In this document: in pieces, positions 1 through 8,354 of the stretch | Position numbering within the stretch: the stretch's first letter is position 1 | How the letters are laid out: every line of letters starts with the position of its first letter | Source: Falciphora oryzae | Taxonomy: Eukaryota; Ascomycota; Sordariomycetes; Magnaporthales; Magnaporthaceae | NCBI GenBank assembly: GCA_000733355.1 | Contig: JNVV01000121.1 | Span: 5,488-16,524 of the forward strand | DNA: 11,037 nucleotides | Direction: 5' to 3' | Made by a program: the position numbers and the translations under genes | The notes under the pieces: generated by a model | Databases searched by the model: none | Told to the model about the DNA's origin: nothing | Seen by the model: only the letters and a program-made list of their open reading frames with translations

Positions 1-986
1 AGCCAACGGGGGTGCAAAAAAATACCACCCGATACGTGGCGTGAGCCTATAGCAGTCAAAGCATAGCATCCGCCCGCCCCATGTAACACTGGATGAGCCA
101 TCGTCGCTGTAGGTACATGTCGTCGACCTGAATGCGCGTCGTTGGAGTGGGACGGAACGACATGTGCCTCCGCCTACTTCGCATCTCACATTAACGAGTC
201 TGCGGCCCAGCCCCCCTAGGGGAGATGGCTGGGCTTACCCACGGCCGCGCAGCTTTAGCAGGTTGCCAACAAAGGTGGGCCACTTATACGCGTATGGCAG
301 TGGCCAGTTCTGATTGGAAATGAGTGATTCACGCCCAGGACTCGGCAAGCACATCCAGAAGTACCTATGTGAAAGGGGTGGGGGAGGCGACTAACAGCTA
401 ACCCCGTCGGAAAAGTTGGATGATGTGTTGGCTGCCCCTTTCACGTTTGACCACAGTGTATGTAGGGAAGTGACCCCTGAAACCTCGCACTGTACCCCTT
501 ACCTGCTTCCGTTAGCTAGCTTCCGCTTCGACTTTCCATCGCCAGTCGTTCCTGTTGTCGCGCTTATGACAGCGATTGCCAAGGGTACATGCTTTTTTAA
601 ATCCGCCCTGGTAATCGCGTCGCGTATTGACGCGCCGGGGGCTGGGTGTCGGTGGACTCGCCAGAAACCGATAAGGCGTGTGCGATGGGCAGCCTCTTTT
701 CAGGCCATCTCGTTTTTCCGTTGCTGCTCCCTTCAAAGGTGCAATTGACGAGAGCACTCCCGCTGATAAACACCTTCTGCTCCGTGCGGCCTTTTCACGT
801 CAACAGCGGCTACGATGGGCGAATTTCTACCGTCGCCACGCTGCACTCGAGGGGGCTTGTACAGTACAATAGTCTACACTCCACCTTGCGATGTGAGTTT
901 TCGCAAATTTGCTACAGTAAATTAGTAGTAGTTATACTGATTTGTTATTGTTACGGTTAGTTTTGTGGGAAATGGAGTGTGTGTGA
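1..986. other. Gene-free stretch, nothing recognised
   Basis: No reading frame here resembles a known protein, and none has the GC-rich third-position bias seen in the real genes of this window. I saw no transposon terminal repeats, tRNA cloverleaf or satellite. The only local structure is a 13-bp perfect palindrome at 857-869 (TTGTAC-A-GTACAA) and a weak 9-bp inverted repeat at 115-123/157-165, both within chance expectation. The stretch probably is intergenic DNA upstream of the gp1-like remnant. Confidence 0.6.
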
Positions 987-1768
987 ACATCTGCCCAAAG
1001 AGCCTGCACGGCAGGTGAGACGCCGGGACTCGACGTCGTCGCGCAAAAAGCCCGCACCGCAGCCGAGACGCTGGTGCTCGACGCCACTGCACGAAAAGCC
1101 TGCACCGCAAGAGCCTGCACCGCAGGCGAGACGCCCGCACTCGACGTCAAGGCCGAGAGAGTCAACCCCGCCGGGACTCAACGTCGGAAACGAGGCCGCC
1201 CGAGCCCGGGCTGCCCGAACACCGGGCTGCGACCGAAAAGGATGCCAGGAAGCACTGGATTCCCAACGGATATTCGTTAACCCACTGGGACCCCACGGAG
1301 CAGCCCATCCTGCTGCTCGGGAGCGTCTTCGACGCCAACTCCCTGGGCAAGTGGATCTATGACTGGACCGTCTACAAGCACGGAAAGGATCACCCCATTT
1401 CGCAAATGGCCGGCGATCTCTGGCTTCTCCTCATCAAGATCTCAGGCAAAGTCAAGCGCGCCGACGAGATCATCCCGTCCATCCGCCAGAAGGAGGTCCG
1501 TAAAATGGTTGAGGACTTCATCGACTCGGGCGACCGCCTAACCGACAAGCTCCGCAAGCTGCTCAAGCGCTGCGAGGCCCCCATGCTCCAATCTTCTAAG
1601 CGCAGGGGCTCCAAGCTCGGCAACAACGCCGGTGTCGTGTTCGTCCTAACCCTCTTTGGTCGGGAGCGCGAGCTCCCTGCGACCGAAAAGTTCATGGCCT
1701 CGGTCCGCCTCTGGAACCTCCGGTTCGACACGGATTGTACGGAGGTTCTTCTGAACCCTGGGAAATAG
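987..1768 (+). pseudogene. gp1-like protein gene, 5' part degenerate, C-terminal domain intact
   Basis: From about 1235 to the TAG at 1766 one frame encodes a domain I recognise from fungal proteins usually annotated 'vegetative cell wall protein gp1'. Landmarks are KHWIPNGYSL, HWDPTEQPILLLGSVFD, LGKWIYDWTVY, a Lys/Arg-rich helix around EVRKMVEDFIDSGDRLTDKL, NNAGVVFVLTLFGRERELP and FMASVRLWNLRFD, ending LNPGK. The function of this domain is unknown to me; the cell-wall label is a database habit taken from a plant Pro-rich protein. The domain frame is open only from 1019, and its first ATG (1406) lies inside the domain, so no normal start exists. The upstream 48-bp repeats read best in another frame (987-1280), implying at least one frameshift near 1160-1235. 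An upstream exon joined by splicing cannot be excluded: CAGGTGAGAC at 1012 resembles a donor. Family identity is fairly sure; pseudogene status is moderate. Confidence 0.62.
999..1186 (+). repeat. Degenerate 48-bp tandem repeat (16-residue protein repeat)
   Basis: Related units begin at 1002 (GCCTGCACGGCAG), 1050 (GCCCGCACCGCAG) and 1098 (GCCTGCACCGCA), exactly 48 bp apart. In the third unit a 15-bp piece (AGCCTGCACCGCAAG, then AGCCTGCACCGCAGG) is doubled, restarting the unit at 1113. A decayed fourth copy contains CGCCGGGACTCAACGTCGG near 1170, matching CGCCGGGACTCGACGTCG near 1021. In the frame that is open from 987 to 1280 each unit reads roughly A-E-T-x-x-L-D-x-x-A-x-K-A-x-T-A, and RACTAGETP occurs twice (999 and 1110). 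The repeat therefore was probably once coding, in the variable N-terminal part of the gp1-like protein, though its frame is not that of the domain downstream. Confidence 0.7.
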
Positions 1769-2139
1769 AAACTCTGGGTTGGTTCTTCAGTGCATATGTT
1801 GTATTCGCTACCGCTGCTGGCACTTTTTGCACGTTATTGTCGGGATAGTAAACGGAGCCTTTCTCCACCCTAGCCTTAGCACCGTCGCTATTTCATAGAA
1901 CAGATTAACCTCCTGATTCGCCGCCTACAAAACCTGTTAGTTTGTATTTACGAAGATTTGAAGATGACCGTACTTATTGTATTCCACGGTTCAAACCCGA
2001 TCTTGGCAAGCCTTTAATTATATCCGCTTCGACCCTTGTTGCAGGCGACGGTTTGGCCAGGCATTTTGGAAGTGTTCGATGTTTGTAATGTGCGAATATG
2101 GCTTTGGTACTACTGCGTCCTTTGTTTGCGTTATATGCG
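1769..2139. other. AT-richer spacer, nothing recognised
   Basis: This stretch follows the gp1-like stop codon. It is less GC-rich than the flanks and has no frame with coding character. It may include the 3' untranslated region of the gp1-like gene, but I see no clear polyadenylation hexamer. Confidence 0.5.
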
Positions 2140-2308
2140 GGACAAGGTAGGCGCGCAGCCACCGCTCGCCGTGGGCCGGGTCTGCCGCGACGGCCAGCGG
2201 CGCGGCCCGCAAGCCGGCGAATTTGGTTGTCACCTGCCTGAGGCCCTCCGTCTCCTGCACCTGCCGAACCTCGTGCATGAAGCGGCGCCCATCCCAGCGC
2301 GCCTGACA
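2140..2308 (-). pseudogene. Coding-like remnant of unknown family
   Basis: On the minus strand the frame running from 2308 to about 2140 reads with a strong G/C preference at third codon positions and a protein-like composition: QARWDGRRFMHEV, then a Gln/Glu/Leu-rich helix, then FAGLRAAPLAVAADPAHGERW. It begins right after a stop (2309-2311). The same frame continues to 2018, but past AYLVPH it loses coding character and enters AT-rich DNA. I do not recognise the family. A GC-rich block with codon bias that ends abruptly on both sides suggests a scrap of an old gene rather than a complete small protein; an exon of an unrecognised gene is the alternative. The ATG at 2278 allows an 86-residue ORF, which I consider unlikely to be a real product. 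Confidence 0.33.
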
Positions 2309-2527
2309 TCAGCTCCTTTGGCTGAAGTGTCCGGAAGAGTGCTAAGGCCAAGACAACCGGGGGAGCCTGCCCAACCTTCCGGATTACCGCCAATCAGAGA
2401 CGATACGAGACGTCCGGCGGCGAAGAAGAAATGCAAGGAGTGGCGACCGGTGAGACTTGTCTAAGAAGTTCAGGGCACAGGATGACCTCGACGAGCTAGC
2501 CTCCGTTCCGTTTATGGTGGGAGAATA

Positions 2528-3490
2528 CTAGAACTCGTCGACGTCGACAGGATTGTCCTGGCTACCTGAGGCCAATAGTCTGGTAGGGCGGCTCGGGTCT
2601 TTACGCCTCCTCTTTAAAATGTCTTTGACTGCACTAATAGGCTCTCTCTGCCGAGTCCCGCAAATTTTTGCTCTGGTACGGTCTTCGTTGGAATGGGCGC
2701 GAGCAACACGACCGCGAGAGCGTCGCGGGGCCATCCGCAGCGGAATCGGATTCCTCCCCGAGCTTGCATTATCCGGATAACTGCTGATTTCCGTCTCCTC
2801 CAACAAAGGCTTGGCATCCAGGCTGGTGCAGGGCGGGGGGATGGCTGGGGGAGTCAGGGAAAACCTGCTCTGGCTTTGGGGATTCTGTCGCGGTGTCGGC
2901 GGAGCGAGTCTGGGCGGCGTTCCAGCTTCAGTGTCCAGCCAGTTGATGAAGTCTTCAAGATTGATGTTGCAATCGTCGGGAGCGTCGCCTCCCCAGGCAA
3001 CTTCGGGAATGGGCCGTAGATCAAAAAGTTCGCTATAGTTGAAATTGCCGTCGTCGGGGTTGTCGTCGGGGTTGAACGGGGGCCAGTTGAAGAAATCGTC
3101 TTGGTTGAGACCTTGACGGACGGTGAGAGTCCAACCTTCAATGCTGGCTGGGTGGCGTGCCAGAGGACTTGGGGGCTCGAGCTCGGTCGGAGCCAAGGAA
3201 GGCTGGCCAAAATCATTATGGTGGCCTGGCATGAGCGTCATTTCTGAGGATGCCCCGTCCATCCGTGGAGAAATGTCGGTATTGCCAGGGCAGACGGAAT
3301 TGGTGGGTATGAACCTAAAGTTCTCGGGATTTGCAAAGCTGATATTACCGCTGCAGCTTTCAAGGCTGCCGTTGTCCTTGAGCACGAAGTCGGGGCTGAA
3401 CAGCAGCTGCGCAAAGGACCAGTTGCCGCTGAAAGGATTGCAGGACCAGTCTTCGATGCCCTGGGCTGTTAGCGCAGTGTTAGGGTCCAT
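2528..3490 (-). CDS. Uncharacterised 320-aa protein, acidic N-terminal half and basic C-terminus
   Basis: A single-exon reading frame runs from ATG (3490) to TAG (2528) with no family I can name. The N-terminal two thirds are rich in Asn, Asp, Pro, Ser, Trp and Phe and look disordered. A short acidic-aromatic motif occurs twice: DDFFNW (131-136) and EDFINW (179-184), with PDDNPDD between them. A Pro-rich stretch follows (about 193-220). The last 70 residues are strongly basic with a nuclear-localisation-like KRRRK (293-297), and the tail NPVDVDEF resembles a SUMO-interacting motif. No signal peptide or membrane helix is visible. Acidic-aromatic motifs plus a basic patch would fit a nuclear regulator with an activation region, but no DNA-binding domain is seen, so this is speculation. 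A TATA box and pyrimidine-rich leader precede it. Its upstream neighbour in the same direction is the broken phospholipase C gene. Confidence 0.68.
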   Translation of the reverse strand: MDPNTALTAQGIEDWSCNPFSGNWSFAQLLFSPDFVLKDNGSLESCSGNISFANPENFRFIPTNSVCPGNTDISPRMDGASSEMTLMPGHHNDFGQPSLAPTELEPPSPLARHPASIEGWTLTVRQGLNQDDFFNWPPFNPDDNPDDGNFNYSELFDLRPIPEVAWGGDAPDDCNINLEDFINWLDTEAGTPPRLAPPTPRQNPQSQSRFSLTPPAIPPPCTSLDAKPLLEETEISSYPDNASSGRNPIPLRMAPRRSRGRVARAHSNEDRTRAKICGTRQREPISAVKDILKRRRKDPSRPTRLLASGSQDNPVDVDEF

Positions 3491-3540
3491 GGTTGTGACC
3501 GTGCTTGTGTTGTGCTGGCTCTGCTGACAGAGACACGTCA

Positions 3541-3600
3541 GTGGAGGAGGGAGAGGGAGAGGAAAAAGTTGAGAAGGGGCCAGGGGCCCCTTTATATAGG
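3541..3600 (-). promoter_or_regulatory. TATA box and pyrimidine-rich leader of the 320-aa gene
   Basis: Read on the minus strand, TATATAAA lies at 3598-3591, about 100 bp before the ATG at 3490. Between them, 3577-3541 is almost purely C/T on the coding strand, the arrangement often seen at transcription starts of expressed filamentous-fungal genes. Position and strand fit the 2528-3490 gene only. Confidence 0.6.
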
Positions 3601-4029
3601 CGATCTACGCCGCTTTGGCAAGGAGGCAGCAGTCCGGCAGTTATCCAGGCAGGGCAAACGGGCTCCTAGGTACTCCGCCAGCTGCCAGGCACGTGTCTTG
3701 AGAAGGAGTAAGTGCGACAGGAGCAAATGTGCACGGTCGTGAAGCCGGACCTGGGGACAGAGGGAAGAGCAGTCCTTTGACCAGCATCCTAGGCCTTGGC
3801 TGCATCGCGTCCCTCGAACACCACATCCACTGGGGAGTGGCCTCGCCTCGCATCTCCGCCACACAAGGGCGAATGTCGCATGTCCCCGCGGTGGTTCGTG
3901 TCGTTGCGCGCCCTGGAGTTGGTAAGTTGGCTATACGATAGCATGCTTTCGGCGAGTGTTTCCCCCCGCATCGTGGAGCAAAGTTGTTTTGGGCAAAGTG
4001 GTTGCCCCCTGTCATGGCTGATCTTGTTT
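3601..4029. other. Intergenic, upstream of the 320-aa gene
   Basis: The frame of the PLC remnant stays open on the minus strand down to a stop near 3789, but its content from about 4030 on no longer resembles PLC linker or Y-domain sequence in any of the three frames. No other gene is seen. The stretch probably holds the promoter of the 320-aa gene and the break point at which the PLC gene was cut off. Confidence 0.5.
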
Positions 4030-6194
4030 AACGCCATGTCCTTTTCCGGCGACTCTTCGTGCCCAGGCTTCTTGGCCTTGATCAGAATCCGGTTCTTTAG
4101 CTGCGACGGCGACGGGGGCTTGTCCGACGCGAGGCCCGATCCTTCATAATGGCCACCATCTTCCGCTGCTGGTCCTGGCAGCAGTGGACCTCGAGCGAGA
4201 TCCAAAGCGGGAACTCCGACTTGACAAAGGCGTACTTGTTGATGACGCTTATGACCTCGCGGAACGAAATGTTGGTGGTCATGGCCCAGCCGTGCGAAAC
4301 CACCGGCCAACCGTCGCCACCGTCCCAGCAATCCACCTCGACGCACCGACAGCCCCTCATCAGGGCAGAGATATAGCCCCCGACGCTCGATAGGCCCACC
4401 ACCTGGCGCCCGAGGAGGTACGTGTTATGCGAGCTGGAGATGTAGTACTCGTTAACCGGCCGGTCAAGCGAATACTCGGTGGGGCAGCTCGCGATGGGGA
4501 CGCTGTATGTCGACGTGAGAAGCTGGCCAGGCCGAGCTCGCTCATGCGCGGTATGTCGTCTGGGCTGAGGGAGTCCTTGGCCTTGCCGCGCTTGGAAAAG
4601 CGCGCGAACACCGATTCCCAGTGCGCCCGCTCCGCCTCGACGTTCTCGCCTTGGATCTCGGAGATAAAGCTGATGAACTCAGCCAGCGTCATGCCGTTCT
4701 CGATATCCGAGGTCCTTTCGTGGTAGATGGGGCGGATGTCTTCCCATTTCTTCATCAGCCGCACGAACTCGCGGAACTGGCCGAAGTTCAAGCGCCCGCT
4801 CTTGGCCGCGGGCTTAGACTCGCCGGGGCTCGCCCCAAGCGCCTCGCTGAACTTGTCCCTGAGGTGTCCGGAGAAATATGGATGTGCAGGTTACGGCAAA
4901 CGCGCTTAACGCCCGAGAAGTCGATGTTTTCCTCGACGTCTAGAATGGTTTTCAGCCGCTTGACCACTTCCTTCTGCCAGTAGGTCCGGATCGCCTTGTT
5001 GTTAAAGGCCATAAGCGAAGACATCAAGTCTTGGCGGTGCATAAAGATGGCGTACAGGGTTGAGACCAACATCTCGACCGTCTGGGTGTCCTCGGCGATA
5101 AGGTGCATCATTTTTGTTTTGGATTTTTCGGGGACAGAATACAGAATTGAAAAGAAGCTGGGCTCGGCCGTCTCCGGGACCCCAAAGTTAAGGCGGTACT
5201 GACGGATGTCCTCGACAGTCCGGATCTCCTTGATGTCGTTAATGTAGATGCATTTAGAGGTCCGATTTTTGTCCCACCTGATCTTTGCGTCTTCCGGGTT
5301 AAGGACCAGCATTAGCGTCTTGCGGCCACCCCTCTTGGAGCACTTGGTGACCTTGGTCCTTTGAAGCAGCTCCGGTGGGATGACGGGGCCGGCGACCACG
5401 GACACGGGACCCGAAGGGCCGCTGCCGCTGACGATCGAAGCGGGGGCGCTCGTCGGCGAGGCGTCCCTGCCGTAGGCGTCAGGGGCAATGCTGAGGAACG
5501 AGATTCTATCGTCAAAATCGACGGTCGGCCCGTTATCAGAGTCGGTAAAGGGGTTGGTGAGGTCGCTATTGCTGCGATGCCGGGGGCGAGCTAGACCGGG
5601 CCCTACGCTAGCGCCCCTATTGCTTCCGTGGGTGGACGATTGCCGCCGCGACCTGAACGTGTTTGTTACTTTGTTGGAAAGCCTGCGAAAGAGACCCTTG
5701 TTGCTTATGGCTTCATGCAGGGTCCCGGGCCCGGGCCCGAGCATCGGCCGGCCGAGGGAACCATTGCCGGTCTTGCGGGAGAGTGCCGCGTACGCGAGCA
5801 CAGACTCAGGAAGCTGGAAGGGAGGGGGAGGGAACTGCTCAATGTCCCTGCCCCGCATCGGCTTAGGGGAGGCCTGCACAGAGCTGCTTTGCGTGAGGCC
5901 CGGGACCACGTCGGGCGACAGGACGGGCGAGCACTGGATGCTCGAGACAACCGATATGGACAAGGTGCTTTTTGTGCTGAAGGCGGACGGCGGGATGGCC
6001 ATAAACTGAGAGTTGAGGGAGATGTTGGTTTGGAGGTTGCCAGGGCGCAACCGCCTCGCCAGGACGGAGGCCTGGGGGCGAGCCACCGGGGATGGCGAAA
6101 TGCCGAGGGGTCCGGCGGCCATGTCGGCCGGGATGGTGGGAGGTGCAGTGAAGGCAGTCATGGTGGCTCCTCTGTGTCGGCCGGGAGTGGACAC
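4030..6194 (-). pseudogene. Phosphoinositide-specific phospholipase C, frameshifted and lacking Y and C2 domains
   Basis: Intact relatives cleave PIP2 to IP3 and diacylglycerol at membranes. The ATG is at 6194 or, more likely, 6161 (MTAFTAPP). A long Ser/Pro-rich N-terminus precedes a PH-like region (about residues 275-400; KIRWDKNRTSKCIYINDIKEI, QYRLNFGVPE, FNNKAIRTYW), then EF-hand-like sequence (FGQFREFVRLMKKW) and the catalytic X domain. X keeps both catalytic histidines (SSHNTY, His codon 4429-4427; SHGW, His codon 4294-4292) and the calcium ligands Asn of SSHN, Glu and Asp of VEVDCWD, and Glu of SLEVHC. The gene is broken at c4866 (GAC/CAC share one C), at c4519 (TTC/CTC share one C), and near 4146-4125, where MAIMK-type sequence jumps to SDKPPSPSQLKNRIL in a third frame with about ten residues missing compared with relatives as I remember them. 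Readable homology stops near 4030; the Y half of the barrel and the C2 domain are absent, so no working enzyme can be made. No intron is needed to explain the breaks. Confidence 0.9.
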
Positions 6195-6244
6195 AGTCCG
6201 GAGGGCAGGTGGTAATCTGGTCCGGCCGATGGGGAGGCTTCAGA

Positions 6245-6250
6245 TTTATA
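6245..6250 (-). promoter_or_regulatory. TATA box of the PLC pseudogene
   Basis: TATAAA on the minus strand (CATATAAATC context) lies 51 bp before the ATG at 6194 and 84 bp before the ATG at 6161. The spacing suits the second ATG better. The element is intact although the gene is broken. The stretch between it and the hydrolase remnant (about 6251-6436) would be a shared divergent promoter. Confidence 0.45.
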
Positions 6251-6436
6251 TGTGGAGATTCGATCTCTGTGCGCGCATTTTCCTGGGGCCGCGATCCGGG
6301 TGCGAGCTTTCCCTCAAAAGGCGTCCAATTGCGGGGGGTGTTCCCAGATGATACGGTCCAAAAAGGCCCCTCGAGGATCGCACCCGAGGGTGGGATACCG
6401 GGGGTGGGCGTTTTAAAGCAGCCCAGAAGAAGGGTT

Positions 6437-6971
6437 ATGCAGTGTCCCGTCAGGCGCCGTGTCTCCTACCTGCTGCTGTTCGACCTCGGCGATGGCGTGC
6501 GAAGGTTTGGTGGCCTCAACAGCGAATTGGATTTGCCAACACGTATCTGCGAGGGTGAGCACAATGATGTAACATCAAGTGGCGCAAACTAATTCTGAAC
6601 CATCCCCCTTCCTTCCTCTTATTATAGCTGCCCGTTGCGTCATCTGCACGATCGATTGCCGTCCCGCCCCGGAGCACCCTTACCCGGCCGCGATCGAGGA
6701 TTGCATCGTGGCCACTCGTTGGCTCCTTTCCGAGCACGATGGCGTCGCTCGCCTTAGTTTGGACCGGACGCCACTTTCGGGCTATGTCGTGGCGTGTCTG
6801 CTCATGCGCAGTACAGCCTACAAATCCAAGCGCGAAAGCGAAATAAGGTTGCAAATCCTCGGGTCCTTAGGGGCACCAGCGCGTGGAAAATTCCGCTTGG
6901 AGGTCGTCACGAGCTGGGAAAAGAAATTGCTCCCTCCTTCGAGTTGGACAGACAAGGCAAGAAGACACTAA
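6437..6971 (+). pseudogene. HSL-type alpha/beta hydrolase remnant (two exons), catalytic motifs lost
   Basis: The family (alpha/beta hydrolase fold 3, hormone-sensitive-lipase type) hydrolyses esters. Exon 1, in the frame of ATG 6437, reads YLLLFDLGDGVRRFGG, where relatives have the oxyanion-hole HGGG-x-x-x-G; here the His and first Gly are replaced. It continues LDLPTRICE. Splicing out 6555-6627 joins this in frame to AARCVICTIDCRPAPEHPYP and AAIEDCIVATRWLLSEH, matching the hallmark 'D-Y-R-L-A-P-E-H-P-(Y/F)-P-A-A-x-E-D'. Then SLDRTPLSGYVVACLLMR aligns with the strand leading to the nucleophile elbow, but the G-x-S-A-G core is missing, apparently by a small in-frame deletion. Homology fades after about 6810; the frame closes at 6971. 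No downstream Asp/His region is recognisable. The 5' end is uncertain: the same frame is open back to 6209. It is divergent from the PLC pseudogene, 243 bp away. Confidence 0.7.
6555..6627 (+). other. Intron of the hydrolase remnant
   Basis: Donor GTGAGC (6555-6560), branch-site-like CTAAT (6589-6593), a pyrimidine stretch and acceptor ATTATAG ending at 6627 give a 73-bp intron. The codon G|CT is split across it, and the join keeps the alpha/beta hydrolase reading continuous, which is strong support. Confidence 0.75.
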
Positions 6972-8354
6972 ACCGCCTATGTAAGTACCGGGGCTTGGGG
7001 CAGAGGTGGATGAGCCACCGCTAGCCAAGGGTTGCAGAGATCTTGATGCGCATCGAGCTACGGATTAAAACCCACCTCGGCGGCAGCCGCTGCAACAATG
7101 GCGTGGCCAAACTTCACTTGATCCAGTCCGCTGAAAGGCGCCGGACCACGGTTGAAGAGCTGAAAGGGCCTAACCCGACCAGAAGCTTGGCATTTCGCGC
7201 TAAAATAAACCCAGGTGGGATTCACATGGCATGGCTGCAAGGGGAAGCACAATGCTGGTAGCTTGTTTTCCAATTTAGCCGTCCGTCCGTGCCAGGGCGC
7301 AACTTGGATTAGACTCGAGCGGCAGCCTTCAGCAAGTCCTGCTCGTTACCGCTAGTGGCAGATAAAAGTTTCCTCGGTTCCTGCCAAGCGGGGCATGGGA
7401 CGAGTCTGCATGGTACCCCTGGATGATGGCGGCTGAACGGTCCCCACGATCGATGCCGTTAACATGCGGCTATTTATTTGGCCTACATAGGTAACACGGC
7501 GGAGGCCTTAACGACGAAGAGGGACAATAGGGTAACAAGGCAGCGCTGGTGTCGCCACCTGGCAAGTCGTCCTAAAAGGTGTTTAGGAGATATTAACTCG
7601 CTTTTAACCACATAATAAATGATGAGGTTTTATTATCAAGAAAAAAAGAGAAGAAAAAATAAAAAATATTTACATAAAACAACGTATATATACCGTGGGT
7701 TCGCGGGGCGTCTCGTTGCCCTTTCCCACTCACACTATCGAAACGGGCACTTGGCTCGAAGGATCGATGCTTCTCCCGGGTAGCGGGAGCACGTCCATGC
7801 AAGTCGAAATAATCTTGCACACTTCGGAGATGACTCCTGTTTGGGCTAAGCACTAGTAAAACGTAGGTCAGCCGATTCGCGTCGATAGATTGCGCTCGTC
7901 CAGTTAAACCTTACCCCGCCCTTCTCTTTCCTATACTAACCCGCCGGCACGTGCTATGGCGTTTTAGTCTCAGAATAGCGCCTCTTCACGTTGTCAAACA
8001 GCACAAAAAGAAAAGAAGCTAGAGGGTCGCGATGCGCACTATCGAAAAACTCGGCCACGGCCTAACCCCAGGCCTGATTCATGCCCTCAGCTGGATCCCC
8101 AAACGTGGATTTCTCCGACCTGAAAGATGAATTGTTGGGCAGAAATATTACCACGAGATCCCTCCAAGGGGGCTCCTCGAGGGATCGCCGGACGCTCTGC
8201 TGGAGCAATCGGCGATCTCCTTTGAAAAACCCCCCCGCGGCCGCGCGCACCACTCGATAACCAAACCCTCGCCGGTCAACTGGCGGAGCCGGCCCATTTG
8301 CAACCGTAACCCTCAACATCACACGTCTGGCGGGATCGATTCCAGTTCGACGCG
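6972..8354. other. Long gene-free stretch, no gene recognised
   Basis: About 1.4 kb without a convincing reading frame on either strand; the small ORFs present lack codon bias and family resemblance. It contains the A/T-rich tract described separately and short hairpins such as CCTAAA/TTTAGG at 7571-7587. Its right end must hold the promoter and 5' leader of the rhodopsin-domain gene, but I see no TATA box at a standard distance. Further decayed parts of the hydrolase may lie at the left end, unrecognisable by eye. Confidence 0.5.
7593..7695 (+). repeat. A-rich low-complexity tract with AATAAA
   Basis: A strongly A/T-rich patch stands out from its GC-rich surroundings. ATAATAAA (7612-7619) and TTTATTAT (7629-7636) form an 8-bp inverted repeat with a 9-base loop, AATAAA lies at 7614, and an A-rich run of As broken by G and T follows to about 7680, then GTATATATAC. 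It could be a 3' end of a lost plus-strand gene or the A-rich tail of a retroelement; no flanking coding sequence or target-site duplication decides between these. Confidence 0.4.

Noticed and set aside
115..165. 9-bp inverted repeat ACATGTCGT / ACGACATGT with a 33-base spacer
   Set aside because: Expected by chance about once or twice in a window this size, and no associated structure or gene.
1985..2005. GGTTCAAACCC resembling a tRNA T-arm
   Set aside because: The required 5-bp T-stem does not pair, and no matching D-arm, anticodon arm or acceptor stem is seen.
3592..4015. Two minus-strand ORFs upstream of the 320-aa gene as possible remaining PLC exons
   Set aside because: Their readings lack any Y-domain or C2 motif; this is promoter and spacer sequence.
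5361..6215. Long plus-strand ORFs opposite the PLC gene
   Set aside because: They are antisense shadows of the GC-rich, Ser/Pro-coding PLC N-terminus; composition is Arg/Gly-rich and matches no family.
7593..7853. Minus-strand 86-aa ORF
   Set aside because: Its hydrophobic end is only the translation of the A-rich tract; no family resemblance.
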